Shown here: piece after piece, positions 1-7,790 of the stretch | How positions within the stretch are numbered: position 1 is the stretch's first letter | Layout: each line of letters starts with the position of its first letter | Assembly (NCBI RefSeq): GCF_038433465.1 | Contig: NZ_JAESVF010000004.1 | Location: 186,001 to 250,000, forward strand | DNA length: 64,000 bases | Source: Galbibacter sp038433465 | Lineage (GTDB): Bacteria; Bacteroidota; Bacteroidia; Flavobacteriales; Flavobacteriaceae | Direction of reading: 5' to 3' | Notes under the pieces: model-generated | Told to the model about the DNA's origin: nothing | The model's database searches: none | Seen by the model: the letters and a program-made list of their open reading frames with translations, nothing else | Made by a program: the position numbers and the translations under genes

Positions 1-711
1 AATCATATTTTCATACGCTTTTGCCAAGCTATCTTTTTCGGTACTACTAAAGCTCGAAGGGATATTTTTAATAGGTGTATAAAACAAATGCTCTTTAGCA
101 TCTCCGCTAGAAAAACTCTCCATCTGCGGAATTACCTTCTCCGTAAGTGCTTTTGGAAGTACATTTCCTGTGGCAATTCCTTTTTTCATATTTACAATTG
201 CAGAATCGCACCAAACTACGTAATCGTCTAAGCGTTGTAACCAATTTTTATAGTCGGAAACTGTTTTAAACGGCTGGGCACTAGAGCCTCCTGCAAGCTG
301 ACCGATAGTTTGCGGTAATGATGAAAACTGATTGATAGGTGTTAATTCCGTAGGGTATTGCAATCGGTCTAAATTGATGTTACACTCCCACATCAAAACG
401 TCGTAACTCATTCGTTTTTCTTGGCTTAACGAATCTTTATTGAATTTTAAAAGTTTGGATTTATACTGCTGATAAAATTCTTTTTCTTTTTTCTTAAAAG
501 ATGCTGTAATGTCGTTTGGCAGGTAATTGTTGTAACGGTCATCTCCAGCAAAGGTGGCGTTAAGCGGATATAATTTGAGTCCTTCTTCGTAATAATTTTT
601 AAAAAGTGTATCGATAGATGCTTTTTGTACAATTTTTTCTGTGGAATTATTTTTCTCCTTGCAGGCGAAAATCAAAACGATACAGCTAAATAGAAGGATG
701 TGTTTTTTCAT
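1..711 (-). CDS. DUF885 family lipoprotein, N-terminal part (runs off the window)
   Basis: The reading frame is open from the ATG at 711 down to the window edge, 237 codons with no stop, so only the N-terminal part is here. It opens with MKKHILLFSCIVLIFAC, a lipoprotein signal with the lipidated Cys at residue 17. The next segment, LYPLNATFAGDDRYNNYLP, is typical of the start of DUF885 proteins, which are predicted zinc metallopeptidase-like and often secreted in Bacteroidota. The HExxH region expected in the C-terminal half would lie outside the window, so activity cannot be judged. No neighbour on the same strand is close enough to show an operon; the next gene upstream ends 74 bases away. 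Confidence 0.75.
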   Translation of the reverse strand, partial: MKKHILLFSCIVLIFACKEKNNSTEKIVQKASIDTLFKNYYEEGLKLYPLNATFAGDDRYNNYLPNDITASFKKKEKEFYQQYKSKLLKFNKDSLSQEKRMSYDVLMWECNINLDRLQYPTELTPINQFSSLPQTIGQLAGGSSAQPFKTVSDYKNWLQRLDDYVVWCDSAIVNMKKGIATGNVLPKALTEKVIPQMESFSSGDAKEHLFYTPIKNIPSSFSSTEKDSLAKAYENMI

Positions 712-785
712 ATTTTATTATTTTGAAAGGGTATTAAGTTTTTGTTTTTTGTTGATGTTTTTAAAAATTGAAGACTGAAAATTAC

Positions 786-1178
786 TTAAAGATATTCTGC
801 TCTACGGAAACGAACCGCTTCCCAATCGGGGTTGATTTTTAAAACTTTTACAGGTTCGTATCGATGCTTTATTAGCGGATGCCAATCGTAGGCATTGGTA
901 ATATCAGTTTGTAGTTTTTCCGATTTTTTTCGAGGATGTGCTACCCAAAGCACCACGTCGTCCTTTAATTTTGGATGAAGTGTGTGAATTTGATTTTCTA
1001 ATTCTTTGATGTTAGAAACAAACACCAATGCAAATTCCATTTTATTAACCTGAATTAAAGATTGATAAATTTCAATATCAACGAGTTCGGCAAGTTGCTC
1101 TGCAAACCCATCAGGTTCGTTTAAAATGAGAATTTCTTTTTGGTTTTCTAACTTTAGTTTTTCAAATAAAGTTTTCAT
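786..1178 (-). CDS. DUF3052-like hypothetical protein
   Basis: This is a 130-residue cytoplasmic protein with no signal peptide or membrane segment. The first 30 residues (KEILILNEPDGFAEQLAEL), the middle VVLWVAHPRKKSEK and the end DWEAVRFRRAEYL resemble the layout of DUF3052 proteins, where a strand-Asn-x-Pro-x-Gly start is followed by a LWVayPKkxS segment and a WxalRFR end. The biochemical role of that family is unknown. It lies 72 bases downstream of the DUF3037/HipA pair on the same strand and could be co-transcribed with it. The family call rests on pattern memory only. Confidence 0.6.
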   Translation of the reverse strand: MKTLFEKLKLENQKEILILNEPDGFAEQLAELVDIEIYQSLIQVNKMEFALVFVSNIKELENQIHTLHPKLKDDVVLWVAHPRKKSEKLQTDITNAYDWHPLIKHRYEPVKVLKINPDWEAVRFRRAEYL

Positions 1179-1250
1179 TTTGTACAGCGGTTAGGATAAC
1201 TTATACAAGTTAAAAAAATTATTTCCCTTTGGCAAGGTTAAATTCGCTAG

Positions 1251-1634
1251 CTACAAAACATATTTTTCAAAGATAGTTTGCAGTGTAGCTTCTGGGTCTG
1301 AGCATTTTCCAGGATGTGTTTTTGAACTTTGAATCATAGTGCTTCGGGTAGAAGCAAGCCATCTAAATCGGTCGGCAATTTCAAAACTGCCAATAACACC
1401 TCCTTTAGCATCGCCTTTGCAAATATGTGTCCACGATTGCAAGTAAGTTTCAATAAAATCAATTGAAATTTCTTTGGTAAAGGCTTGTAGTTTGTCTTTG
1501 TCGATATGATATTTTACGCCCAAAAATTTTTTTTCTTTTGAAAAGAGAATCACCCCGATATTGAAAAACTCCTCGCGTTCTACCTTCGGTACAAACCTTA
1601 TTATTGCATATTCAAATGTAATTCTATCTTGCAT
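1251..1634 (-). CDS. DUF3037 domain protein, partner of HipA-like kinase
   Basis: This 127-residue cytoplasmic protein begins FEYAIIRFVPKVEREEFFNIGVILFS, the signature of DUF3037 (a Y-x-x-I/V-R-F-x-P-x-x-x-R-x-E-x-x-N-I-G-V pattern). Its start codon overlaps the end of the HipA-like kinase gene by 11 bases, so the two are almost certainly translated together. DUF3037 is repeatedly found beside HipA-like kinases; its role is not known to me. It could be a substrate, an inhibitor or an accessory subunit of the kinase. Nothing in it looks like a DNA-binding HipB. Confidence 0.8.
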   Translation of the reverse strand: MQDRITFEYAIIRFVPKVEREEFFNIGVILFSKEKKFLGVKYHIDKDKLQAFTKEISIDFIETYLQSWTHICKGDAKGGVIGSFEIADRFRWLASTRSTMIQSSKTHPGKCSDPEATLQTIFEKYVL

Positions 1635-2403
1635 TTTGGACTTCTTTTACAAGTGCATCAATCATCAAAAGTTTCGCATTTATGTATTCAATATATGCGT
1701 TTCTCATCTCTTGCGGACTAAGTAAATCGGTTTCGTTTTCCAACCATTCATCAGGAATTAAAGCAACTATTTCTGTTACTTTTTCTGGACTTAAAAGTTT
1801 TTTTATGGCTTCGGAAGCCTCATCTAATTGTGTTGCTTGCGCCAACAAAACATGGTCTTTTATCAGGGGGAAAGTACGCGTAAGATGGTTTTTCCAAGTT
1901 TGCCAATTATGATGAAAATAAAAGCTCGCTCCATGGTCTATTAACCAAAGTTCATTATTCCAATGAAGTAAATTTGCGTTTTTGTGAGTTCTGTCGATAT
2001 TACTTATGAGACTATCCAACAAAACAATTTTTGAGGCTGTAAGCGTATCGGTAGTTGGGACTAGCGGGTCGTAAGTTATGGCGGAGGACAAAAAATGCAA
2101 GCCCAAGTTTAAACCGATACTAAACTTTAGCAAATCTTGAATTTCTTCATCTGGCTCGGTTTTACTAAAGCCGTCGTCTAAATTCATGAAAACCAATTCA
2201 GGGACATTAAGTCCAATTGTACGTGCTATTTCGCCTCCTAAAAGCTCGGCTATTAGTGCTTTTTTCCCTTGGCCGGCACCTCTAAATTTTAGTACATATA
2301 AAAAATCGTCGTCTGCTTTTACGATTGCAGGAAGCGAACCTCCCTCGCGTAGTGGTTGTAAATATTGCAGAACTTCTACCGTTCGAATCTCGATTGTATT
2401 CAT
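1624..2403 (-). CDS. HipA-like Ser/Thr kinase
   Basis: This 259-residue protein is a short HipA-type kinase. Visible landmarks are a Gly-rich loop GGSLPAI near residues 21-27, a candidate ATP-binding Lys in YVLKF (Lys39), the catalytic stretch SNIDRTHKNANLL around residues 134-146 (Asp137, Asn142) and a DFG-like IDHG at residues 155-158. HipA of E. coli is about 440 residues and phosphorylates glutamyl-tRNA synthetase; this one lacks the N-terminal subdomain region and there is no HipB-type antitoxin beside it. Instead it overlaps a DUF3037 gene by 11 bases. The pair may form a toxin-antitoxin-like or signalling module, which is inference. Confidence 0.75.
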   Translation of the reverse strand: MNTIEIRTVEVLQYLQPLREGGSLPAIVKADDDFLYVLKFRGAGQGKKALIAELLGGEIARTIGLNVPELVFMNLDDGFSKTEPDEEIQDLLKFSIGLNLGLHFLSSAITYDPLVPTTDTLTASKIVLLDSLISNIDRTHKNANLLHWNNELWLIDHGASFYFHHNWQTWKNHLTRTFPLIKDHVLLAQATQLDEASEAIKKLLSPEKVTEIVALIPDEWLENETDLLSPQEMRNAYIEYINAKLLMIDALVKEVQNAR

Positions 2404-2483
2404 GTTTCTAAAGTACTAAAAAGTTAGTTATTGGCGTAGTAATTTTAAATCGAGTTGGAGTAGGGGTGATTTATTTTGATACG

Positions 2484-2771
2484 CTAAAAAATGGAATTTA
2501 AATCTTGTTTTCCAACAATAGCCATGATTTCCACAACATCCTTATTTACTTTAAAATAAATACTGTCTACGCCACAAACACATCGTCTGTAATTTTCTTT
2601 GAGATATTCTACCGATTCAAATGAAAAAGGTCTTTCAGCAATGATATCAAAATATTCAAAGAAAGTATGGAAATATTCATCTGCTTGCTTCATGCCAAAT
2701 TTTTCGACTCCATAATGATGAATTCGAATTAAATCTTGCTTTGCTTCGTTACTGAGCAGATATTTAGCCAT
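2484..2771 (-). CDS. parE: ParE/RelE-superfamily toxin
   Basis: The 95-residue product has the ParE layout: an N-terminal helix pair (EAKQDLIRIHHYGVEKFG), then a strand region YRRCVCGVDSIYFKV and VEIMAIVGKQD near the C-terminus. ParE toxins poison DNA gyrase and related RelE toxins cut mRNA; sequence alone does not separate the two here, although the YRRxxxGxxxIYFKV pattern and the RHH partner favour ParE. It follows the antitoxin gene with an 8-base overlap, the usual translational coupling of such modules. It looks intact. Confidence 0.85.
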   Translation of the reverse strand: MAKYLLSNEAKQDLIRIHHYGVEKFGMKQADEYFHTFFEYFDIIAERPFSFESVEYLKENYRRCVCGVDSIYFKVNKDVVEIMAIVGKQDLNSIF

Positions 2772-3003
2772 TTAAAAGCGACTTAGATTCAGCTAAAATT
2801 TGAGCTTTGGTTTCGTTTGAAAACCCACTGTTCTCAGCTTTTTCAAGTTTAGCTCGAAGCCAATCTATCTCTATTTGTTGTTTTCGTGCTTGCCTGATTA
2901 AGTCGTTTACAAGTTCGCTCTTGCTAGTATATTCATTGCTGTCAACTTGTGCTTTTAACCATTCGTCATTTGGTTCTGTAAAAGATATACTTTGTCTAGC
3001 CAT
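2764..3003 (-). CDS. parD: ParD-type ribbon-helix-helix antitoxin
   Basis: This 79-residue protein starts MARQSISFTEPNDEWLKAQV, the ribbon strand and first helix of ParD/CopG-type antitoxins, followed by SKSELVNDLIRQARKQQ, the second helix, and a charged C-terminal tail likely to wrap the toxin. It precedes the toxin gene and overlaps it by 8 bases. RHH antitoxins usually repress their own operon. A tandem AT(A/G)CATCAA repeat just upstream of the start is a good candidate for the binding site. Confidence 0.85.
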   Translation of the reverse strand: MARQSISFTEPNDEWLKAQVDSNEYTSKSELVNDLIRQARKQQIEIDWLRAKLEKAENSGFSNETKAQILAESKSLLNG

Positions 3004-3025
3004 GATATTTTATTTTGGTGTAAAA

Positions 3026-3045
3026 ATACATCAAATATGCATCAA
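3026..3045 (-). promoter_or_regulatory. Tandem repeat upstream of parD, candidate RHH operator/promoter
   Basis: Read on the plus strand, ATACATCAA (3026-3034) and ATGCATCAA (3037-3045) form a direct repeat with 11-base period, one helical turn. RHH repressors bind such tandem sites. On the minus strand the same stretch holds CATATTTG, one base from the TAnnTTTG -7 consensus, about 30 bases before the parD start. Operator function is inferred. Confidence 0.4.
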
Positions 3046-3090
3046 TTTAAAAATAAAATATGTTTTGGATACATTTTTCAGTATAAATAA

Positions 3091-3573
3091 TTACACTGCA
3101 CTTATGAGCGCTAAGTATAAATTGGATGCGTAACCGCAGTAAATTAAGAGCTCTTCAAGCGGAATGTTATTGTTAAAAGCATCCATTTCTACTTGATAGT
3201 CGTATTTTAATTTACTCCATTTTCCTTCAGAATTTAAATTGAATTGCAAGACTTCATTTTCATCAAATACTTCAAATTTTAACGTCCAAAGAGCATTGTT
3301 TTTCATGATGTAACTAAACTCTTTGTTGTTTTCAGAAAGTTGAATTACCATATGTCCTTTTAAATTGAAAGTAATATCTCCAATAATGTTGCTGTTTTTG
3401 TAAATATCAATTTTACTAGCCCAAATATTTTTAGGTTTCAATTCAAAAGAAATTTCGCCTATGGTTGCAGATGCTTTTCCAGAAAACCAACTAGCATACA
3501 CAAGTTCGCTTACTTCGGTAGATTCATCCATTATTTTGAAATTTCCTTTTGTAGCGGTCGATATTATTTTCAT
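3091..3573 (-). CDS. Hypothetical protein
   Basis: I do not recognise this protein. Taking the ATG at 3573 gives 160 residues starting MKIISTATKGNFKIMDES; an upstream in-frame ATG at 3600 would add nine residues but reads into the dispersed repeat at 3591-3725, so the shorter form is preferred. It has no signal peptide or membrane helix. The alternation of hydrophobic and polar residues (SKIDIYKNSNIIGDITFNL, HMVIQLSENNKEFSYIM) suggests a mostly beta-stranded fold, possibly a beta-barrel like the tubby/LURP class, which is only a guess. The gene stands alone between the ParDE pair and the repeat. Confidence 0.6.
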   Translation of the reverse strand: MKIISTATKGNFKIMDESTEVSELVYASWFSGKASATIGEISFELKPKNIWASKIDIYKNSNIIGDITFNLKGHMVIQLSENNKEFSYIMKNNALWTLKFEVFDENEVLQFNLNSEGKWSKLKYDYQVEMDAFNNNIPLEELLIYCGYASNLYLALISAV

Positions 3574-3590
3574 GGTATATATTTTTATTA

Positions 3591-3725
3591 TTGTCCGCAA
3601 TCAGCCATAATACACTGTCACCTCGAGCGTAGTCGAGAGGTCATTTGGCTTGACAAGTTTTAAATAGGGTCTCGACTACGCTCGACCTGAGATTTTAATC
3701 TTGGTATGATACATTACGGATATCC
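3591..3725. repeat. Dispersed palindromic repeat, copy 1
   Basis: The core is two perfectly complementary 16-base arms, TCGAGCGTAGTCGAGA (3623-3638) and its complement at 3670-3685, separated by about 30 bases. Flanks of the core (TTGTCCGCAA at the left, ATCTTGGTATGATACATTACGGATAT at the right, here abbreviated in meaning to the last 25 bases) recur at 48460-48613. Each arm is itself partly palindromic (CTCGA...TCGAG). It lies in the 379-base gap between the hypothetical gene and DUF4494. It resembles REP or MITE-like elements; no protein is encoded. Confidence 0.8.
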
Positions 3726-3923
3726 ATATTTATTTTAACTGATTTTATAAAAGTAAGCTATTGTTTTAAAAACTGTGTTCGTTTTCAGTTCAGAAAATAC
3801 ATAAAATTATTTATTTCTGAATTTAAAAATTTCAAAAACCTATAAATGAATAGCTTGCAGATTTTGGTTTTGTATTGTGAATATCTATTCTGAAAATGGA
3901 TAATTATATGTTTTCTTAACCGT

Positions 3924-3931
3924 TATATTTG
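3924..3931 (+). promoter_or_regulatory. Promoter -7 box (TATATTTG) for DUF4494 gene
   Basis: TATATTTG matches the Bacteroidota -7 consensus TAnnTTTG exactly and lies 21 bases before the ATG at 3953. No clear -33 TTG is visible at the expected distance. Confidence 0.5.
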
Positions 3932-3952
3932 AGGTTCAAAAAATAAAAAAGT

Positions 3953-4483
3953 ATGAGTGCAACTTGGTATGAATGTAAAGTAAAGTATAAAAAAACAAAC
4001 GATAATGGCGTGCAAAAAATGGTTACAGAACCATACCTTATCGATGCAATTTCTTATACAGAAGCGGAGGCTAGGATTAATGAAGAAATGACAGCTTATG
4101 TTAGTGAAGAGTTTAAAATTACTAATATTAAAGTTGCAAATTATGCAGAGATTCACCCATTTGAAAATTCTGATAGATGGTTTAAATCGAAAGTAGCTTT
4201 AGTTGCCTACGATGAAGAAAGTGGAAAAGAGCGTAAAACCAATATTTATTTGTTGGTACAAGCAAACGATGTTAAGGAAGCATACGATAATACCGTTACA
4301 GCTATGAAAAACACGATGGGAGATTATACAATTCCTGCCATTTCGGAATCGCCAATTATGGATGTTTTTCCTTATTTTTCTGGTGAAGAAGACGATTTGG
4401 AAAGGGTAGAGGAGTTTAACAAAGTAAAAGCATCTGTACTTGTTGAGGAGGAAGAACTCGAAGCAGAAGTGCAAGAAGCATAA
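3953..4483 (+). CDS. DUF4494 domain protein
   Basis: The 176-residue product starts with TWYECKVKYKKTNDNGVQKMV and continues with YLIDAISYTEAEARI, the hallmark of DUF4494, a small cytoplasmic family seen almost only in Bacteroidota. The fold of the middle (NSDRWFKSKVALVAYDEESGK, then YLLVQANDVKEAYDN) is repeated twice, suggesting two similar alpha/beta halves. The C-terminus is very acidic (Glu-rich last 25 residues). Function is unknown. It is transcribed alone, with a -7 box upstream and a strong terminator downstream. Confidence 0.85.
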   Translation: MSATWYECKVKYKKTNDNGVQKMVTEPYLIDAISYTEAEARINEEMTAYVSEEFKITNIKVANYAEIHPFENSDRWFKSKVALVAYDEESGKERKTNIYLLVQANDVKEAYDNTVTAMKNTMGDYTIPAISESPIMDVFPYFSGEEDDLERVEEFNKVKASVLVEEEELEAEVQEA

Positions 4484-4531
4484 GGATTAATTTTTCAGCA
4501 ATAATAATTTTATTTACTGCTGATAAAAAAC

Positions 4532-4595
4532 AAAACTGTCTAGAAATATAACGTTGAGGTAGATTTTACAACGATTATTTCTAGACAGTTTTTTT
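4532..4595. terminator. Bidirectional terminator, ACTGTCT-stem family
   Basis: AAAACTGTCTAGAAAT (4532-4547) pairs perfectly with ATTTCTAGACAGTTTT (4577-4592), followed by a T run. It lies between convergent genes and can serve both. Similar ACTGTCT/ACTGCCT stems recur at 56972-57091 and 62187-62246. Confidence 0.85.
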
Positions 4596-4601
4596 GTAAT
4601 T

Positions 4602-5480
4602 CTATTCTATAATTTCAGCACCTTCAGGAATATCGAAATAAGTGTTTTTTACAGTTTTGTCGAACGAAATATCACTTACAGAAATATCGGTGATATGTTC
4701 TCCTGCCTTTTCATCTTCGGTGAGCCAAAAAGTTTTATAACCAGTTGCCAATTCAATACCGTCGACTGTTGTAGTGCCCTGTATTTCCATTAGTTTTTCT
4801 GGATTATGGCCTCCATTTTTAAAGTATGCTGGGTAGGAAACGATGTAGCGAATTACTGCCAATTTATAGTCATCTTTGCCAAAATATAAAATGTAATAAT
4901 CGTCTGGAGCCTCTCCAACACCTTCATTGTATGTAATTTTTACGGTGTGATAGGTTTTGTTTTTGTAAACAGTATTTGGAAGTTTTTCAAAGTTGATACC
5001 TTCGCCGTCAAAAACAAACGGTTGCCCTAAAAAGTAGTATGGCGTTAACGACCAAAATCGCATATCGTACGGAAAAACAGTGCTGTCATTTACCTTTTTC
5101 CATGCTTTTTCTCCATCCCAACCATATTGTTGTGAAGTATCACTAACACCTTGATGACGCGCTTTACTACTCCAAACATCGATTGTTTGGTATGAATTTC
5201 TACGCGTTTTTCCATCCAAAGGTTTGTAGTCAAATCTAAAACTTAAGGCCCCGTTGCTGTACCATTGTTTTAATCCGCCGTGAGCTTGCATGGCTTTCCA
5301 AATAATTTGTCCGCCTTCCGTTTTTTGTAATCGTTCCGAAGCTTTTTCTACTCGCTCGTCAATCCAACTTTCGGGTTTTAATACAGTTTCTGGTTGCGAT
5401 GGAGTTTCCGTTGCTTGTTGTTTACAATTTACCAATGTTAGGGAAAGGCAAAGTAAAAGGAATGAGATTTTCAATTTCAT
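4602..5480 (-). CDS. DUF6503-like lipoprotein
   Basis: This 292-residue protein begins with a lipoprotein signal, ending LTLVNC with the lipidated Cys at about residue 19. The body has AMQAHGGLKQWYSNGALSF, characteristic of a Bacteroidota family of outer-membrane-associated lipoproteins (DUF6503 as I recall), where the Q-A-H-G-G-L-x-x-W motif opens a LolA/LolB-like half-barrel. A role in binding a lipid or hydrophobic ligand is inferred from that fold. The gene stands alone, between a terminator on each side. Confidence 0.65.
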   Translation of the reverse strand: MKLKISFLLLCLSLTLVNCKQQATETPSQPETVLKPESWIDERVEKASERLQKTEGGQIIWKAMQAHGGLKQWYSNGALSFRFDYKPLDGKTRRNSYQTIDVWSSKARHQGVSDTSQQYGWDGEKAWKKVNDSTVFPYDMRFWSLTPYYFLGQPFVFDGEGINFEKLPNTVYKNKTYHTVKITYNEGVGEAPDDYYILYFGKDDYKLAVIRYIVSYPAYFKNGGHNPEKLMEIQGTTTVDGIELATGYKTFWLTEDEKAGEHITDISVSDISFDKTVKNTYFDIPEGAEIIE

Positions 5481-5544
5481 GTTTAATTTTTTAATAGGTT
5501 GTTTATTTTTTTATTCAGACGAAAAGCCTGCACTAACATAACAA

Positions 5545-5581
5545 AAAAAGCTCTTTGAATTTTATTTCAAAGAGCTTTTTG
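5545..5581 (-). terminator. Terminator of htpG
   Basis: AAAAAGCTCTTTGAA and TTCAAAGAGCTTTTT form a long stem around a short A/T loop, immediately downstream of the htpG stop codon at 5600. Confidence 0.85.
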
Positions 5582-5599
5582 AGTATGTATTGGAGATGC

Positions 5600-7480
5600 T
5601 TATTTAATCATTTCGTAACTGCGTTTTACAAAATTGGTAAGTTCTTCTCCTTTTAATAAACCTTGTGAAAGTCTTGCCAAGTCAAGCGATTGTTTAATCA
5701 AACGTTCTTGCTCGGTTTTTTCAGCAGTGTTTAAAATATTGTTTACCAAATCGTGGTTTGTATTTACCACCAAATTGTACATTTCTGGCATATTTCCCAT
5801 TCCAAACATTCCGCCACCAGTAGCGCTCATTTCTTTCATTCTACGCATAAATTCTGGTTGCGTAATTACAAATGGCGATGCTTTGCTGTCTAACGCTTCA
5901 AGTTGAACTGTAAACTTTTCCTTCGGAATTACTTCATCTAAAACAGTTTTCAGTTTTTCTTTTTCTTCTTCTGAAAGTTTTGAAATTTTCTCTTCGTCTT
6001 TCTTAATCAAATTGTCTAATGAATCTGAATCGACGCGCGCAAAAGAAATATTCTCTTTAGAAGTTTCAAGCTTTTGAAGCAAGTGCGAAACAATAGGAGA
6101 ATCTAACAATAATACTTCGTAACCACGCTCTTTCGCCTCATTGATATAAGTGTGTTGCGCATCTTTATTGCTGGCGTAAAGCACTACCAATTTTCCGTCT
6201 TTATCGGTTTGGTTTGTTTTGATTTTCTCTTGAAGTTCTTCAAAAGTAAAATACTTATCGTCTACCGTTGGGTACAGTGCAAATTTATCTGCTTTTTCAA
6301 AGAATTTTTCTTCTGAAAGCATTCCGTATTCAATAACAATTTTAATATCATTCCACTTTTTCTCGAAATCTTCACGATTTTCATTGAAAAGTGATTTTAA
6401 TTTATCGGCAACTTTACGAGTAATGTAGCTAGATATTTTCTTTACATTTCCGTCGGCTTGTAAATACGAACGCGAAACATTAAGTGGAATATCTGGCGAA
6501 TCGATAACTCCTTTGAGCATCGTTAAAAACTCAGGAACAATTCCTTCGACATTATCGGTAACGAAAACCTGATTTTGATACAGTTGGATTTTGTCTTTCT
6601 GCATCGACATATCGTTCGATAATTTCGGGAAATATAAAATTCCTGTTAAGTTGAATGGATAGTCTACATTTAAGTGAATATGGAAAAGAGGCTCCTCAAA
6701 TTGCATTGGGTACAACTCTCTGTAGAAGCTTTTGTAAGAAGCTTCGTCTAGGTCTCCAGGTTGTTTTGTCCACGCAGGGTTTGGGTTGTTTACAATATTG
6801 TCTACAACTGTTTTTTCCTCTTTTGCATCTTCGCCTTCACCAACAGTTTTGCTTTCTTCTCGCGTTCCAAATTTAATCGGAACTGGCATAAATTTATTGT
6901 ACTTAGTAAGCAGTTCGCTAATTTTTCCTTCTTCTAAAAACTCTAATGAATCTTCGTTGATATGAAGGATAATTTCTGTTCCGCGCTCTTTTTTATCGGC
7001 TTCTTCTAAAGCGTATTTTGGCGATCCGTCGCAACTCCAATGTGCTGCAGGTTCATCTTTAAACGACTTTGTGATAATTTCTACTGTATCGGCAACCATA
7101 AAAGCAGAGTAAAAACCAAGACCAAAATGCCCGATAATACCGCTGTCTTTTGCAGAATCTTTGTATTTGTCTAAAAATTCTTCAGCTCCAGAAAAAGCAA
7201 CTTCGTTGATGTATTTCTGAACTTCGTCTGCAGTCATCCCAATTCCTTGGTCGATAATATGAAGTTTTTTCCCTTCTTTATCAATCTTAACTTCAATGAT
7301 TGGGTTTCCGTATTCAACACCTGGAGCTTCACCAATATTGGTAAGGTGTTTAAGTTTTAGCGTAGCATCGGTTGCATTGGAGATAAGTTCTCTCAAAAAG
7401 ATTTCGTGGTCGCTGTATAGAAACTTCTTTATCAGCGGGAAAATATTTTCAACAGATACATTGATATTTCCAGTTGTCAT
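5600..7480 (-). CDS. htpG: HtpG, Hsp90-family chaperone
   Basis: The 626-residue product is a full-length bacterial Hsp90, an ATP-dependent cytosolic chaperone. The GHKL ATP site is visible as ELISNATDA (residues 31-39), DQGIGMT (77-83) and GHFGLGFYSAFMVAD in the lid region. The middle-domain client and gamma-phosphate contact segment includes NVSRSYLQ. The C-terminal dimerisation region is shorter and acidic-Lys rich. It is monocistronic, flanked by a terminator downstream and a 310-base gene-free stretch upstream. I found no clear CIRCE-like heat-shock operator. Confidence 0.98.
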   Translation of the reverse strand: MTTGNINVSVENIFPLIKKFLYSDHEIFLRELISNATDATLKLKHLTNIGEAPGVEYGNPIIEVKIDKEGKKLHIIDQGIGMTADEVQKYINEVAFSGAEEFLDKYKDSAKDSGIIGHFGLGFYSAFMVADTVEIITKSFKDEPAAHWSCDGSPKYALEEADKKERGTEIILHINEDSLEFLEEGKISELLTKYNKFMPVPIKFGTREESKTVGEGEDAKEEKTVVDNIVNNPNPAWTKQPGDLDEASYKSFYRELYPMQFEEPLFHIHLNVDYPFNLTGILYFPKLSNDMSMQKDKIQLYQNQVFVTDNVEGIVPEFLTMLKGVIDSPDIPLNVSRSYLQADGNVKKISSYITRKVADKLKSLFNENREDFEKKWNDIKIVIEYGMLSEEKFFEKADKFALYPTVDDKYFTFEELQEKIKTNQTDKDGKLVVLYASNKDAQHTYINEAKERGYEVLLLDSPIVSHLLQKLETSKENISFARVDSDSLDNLIKKDEEKISKLSEEEKEKLKTVLDEVIPKEKFTVQLEALDSKASPFVITQPEFMRRMKEMSATGGGMFGMGNMPEMYNLVVNTNHDLVNNILNTAEKTEQERLIKQSLDLARLSQGLLKGEELTNFVKRSYEMIK

Positions 7481-7790
7481 ATGTATAGTATTTTTATTTG
7501 AATTAATTACTGAAGTGATTTAGTCAAAAAAAATACCAATTGAATTAAAATGACAAGTTGACAGCGTGTTTTGTTACTAACAATAATTTAACACAATATT
7601 TTGTTTAACATGAATAGTTATTTATTAAACATTTATTATCTTGTCTTAAAATTAGGTGGGAAAAATCGCTATGAAAAAGAAGATTATTACACCATAAGGT
7701 TATAAGGGTTTATTAATTGGTTAGGTTGTAAAAAAGCGCATAACAGTTAGAATGTTATGCGCTTTTTTTGTGAAAGATATAAACCTAAAA
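7481..7790. other. Gene-free stretch upstream of htpG
   Basis: This 310-base A/T-rich interval holds the terminator at 7730-7769 and presumably the htpG promoter. I see no ORF of note, no CIRCE-type inverted repeat and no convincing TAnnTTTG box close to the htpG start. Confidence 0.5.
7730..7769 (-). terminator. Terminator of HdeD-like gene
   Basis: AAAAAGCGCATAAC pairs with GTTATGCGCTTTTT around an eight-base loop, 20 bases past the stop codon of the leftward HdeD-like gene. Confidence 0.85.

Noticed and set aside
447..632. 61-codon frame on the minus strand inside the DUF885 gene
   Set aside because: The other minus frame is a convincing lipoprotein of the DUF885 family, so this is a shadow.
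3574..3600. Upstream start for the hypothetical gene at 3091
   Set aside because: It would begin in the dispersed repeat; the ATG at 3573 is the more plausible start.
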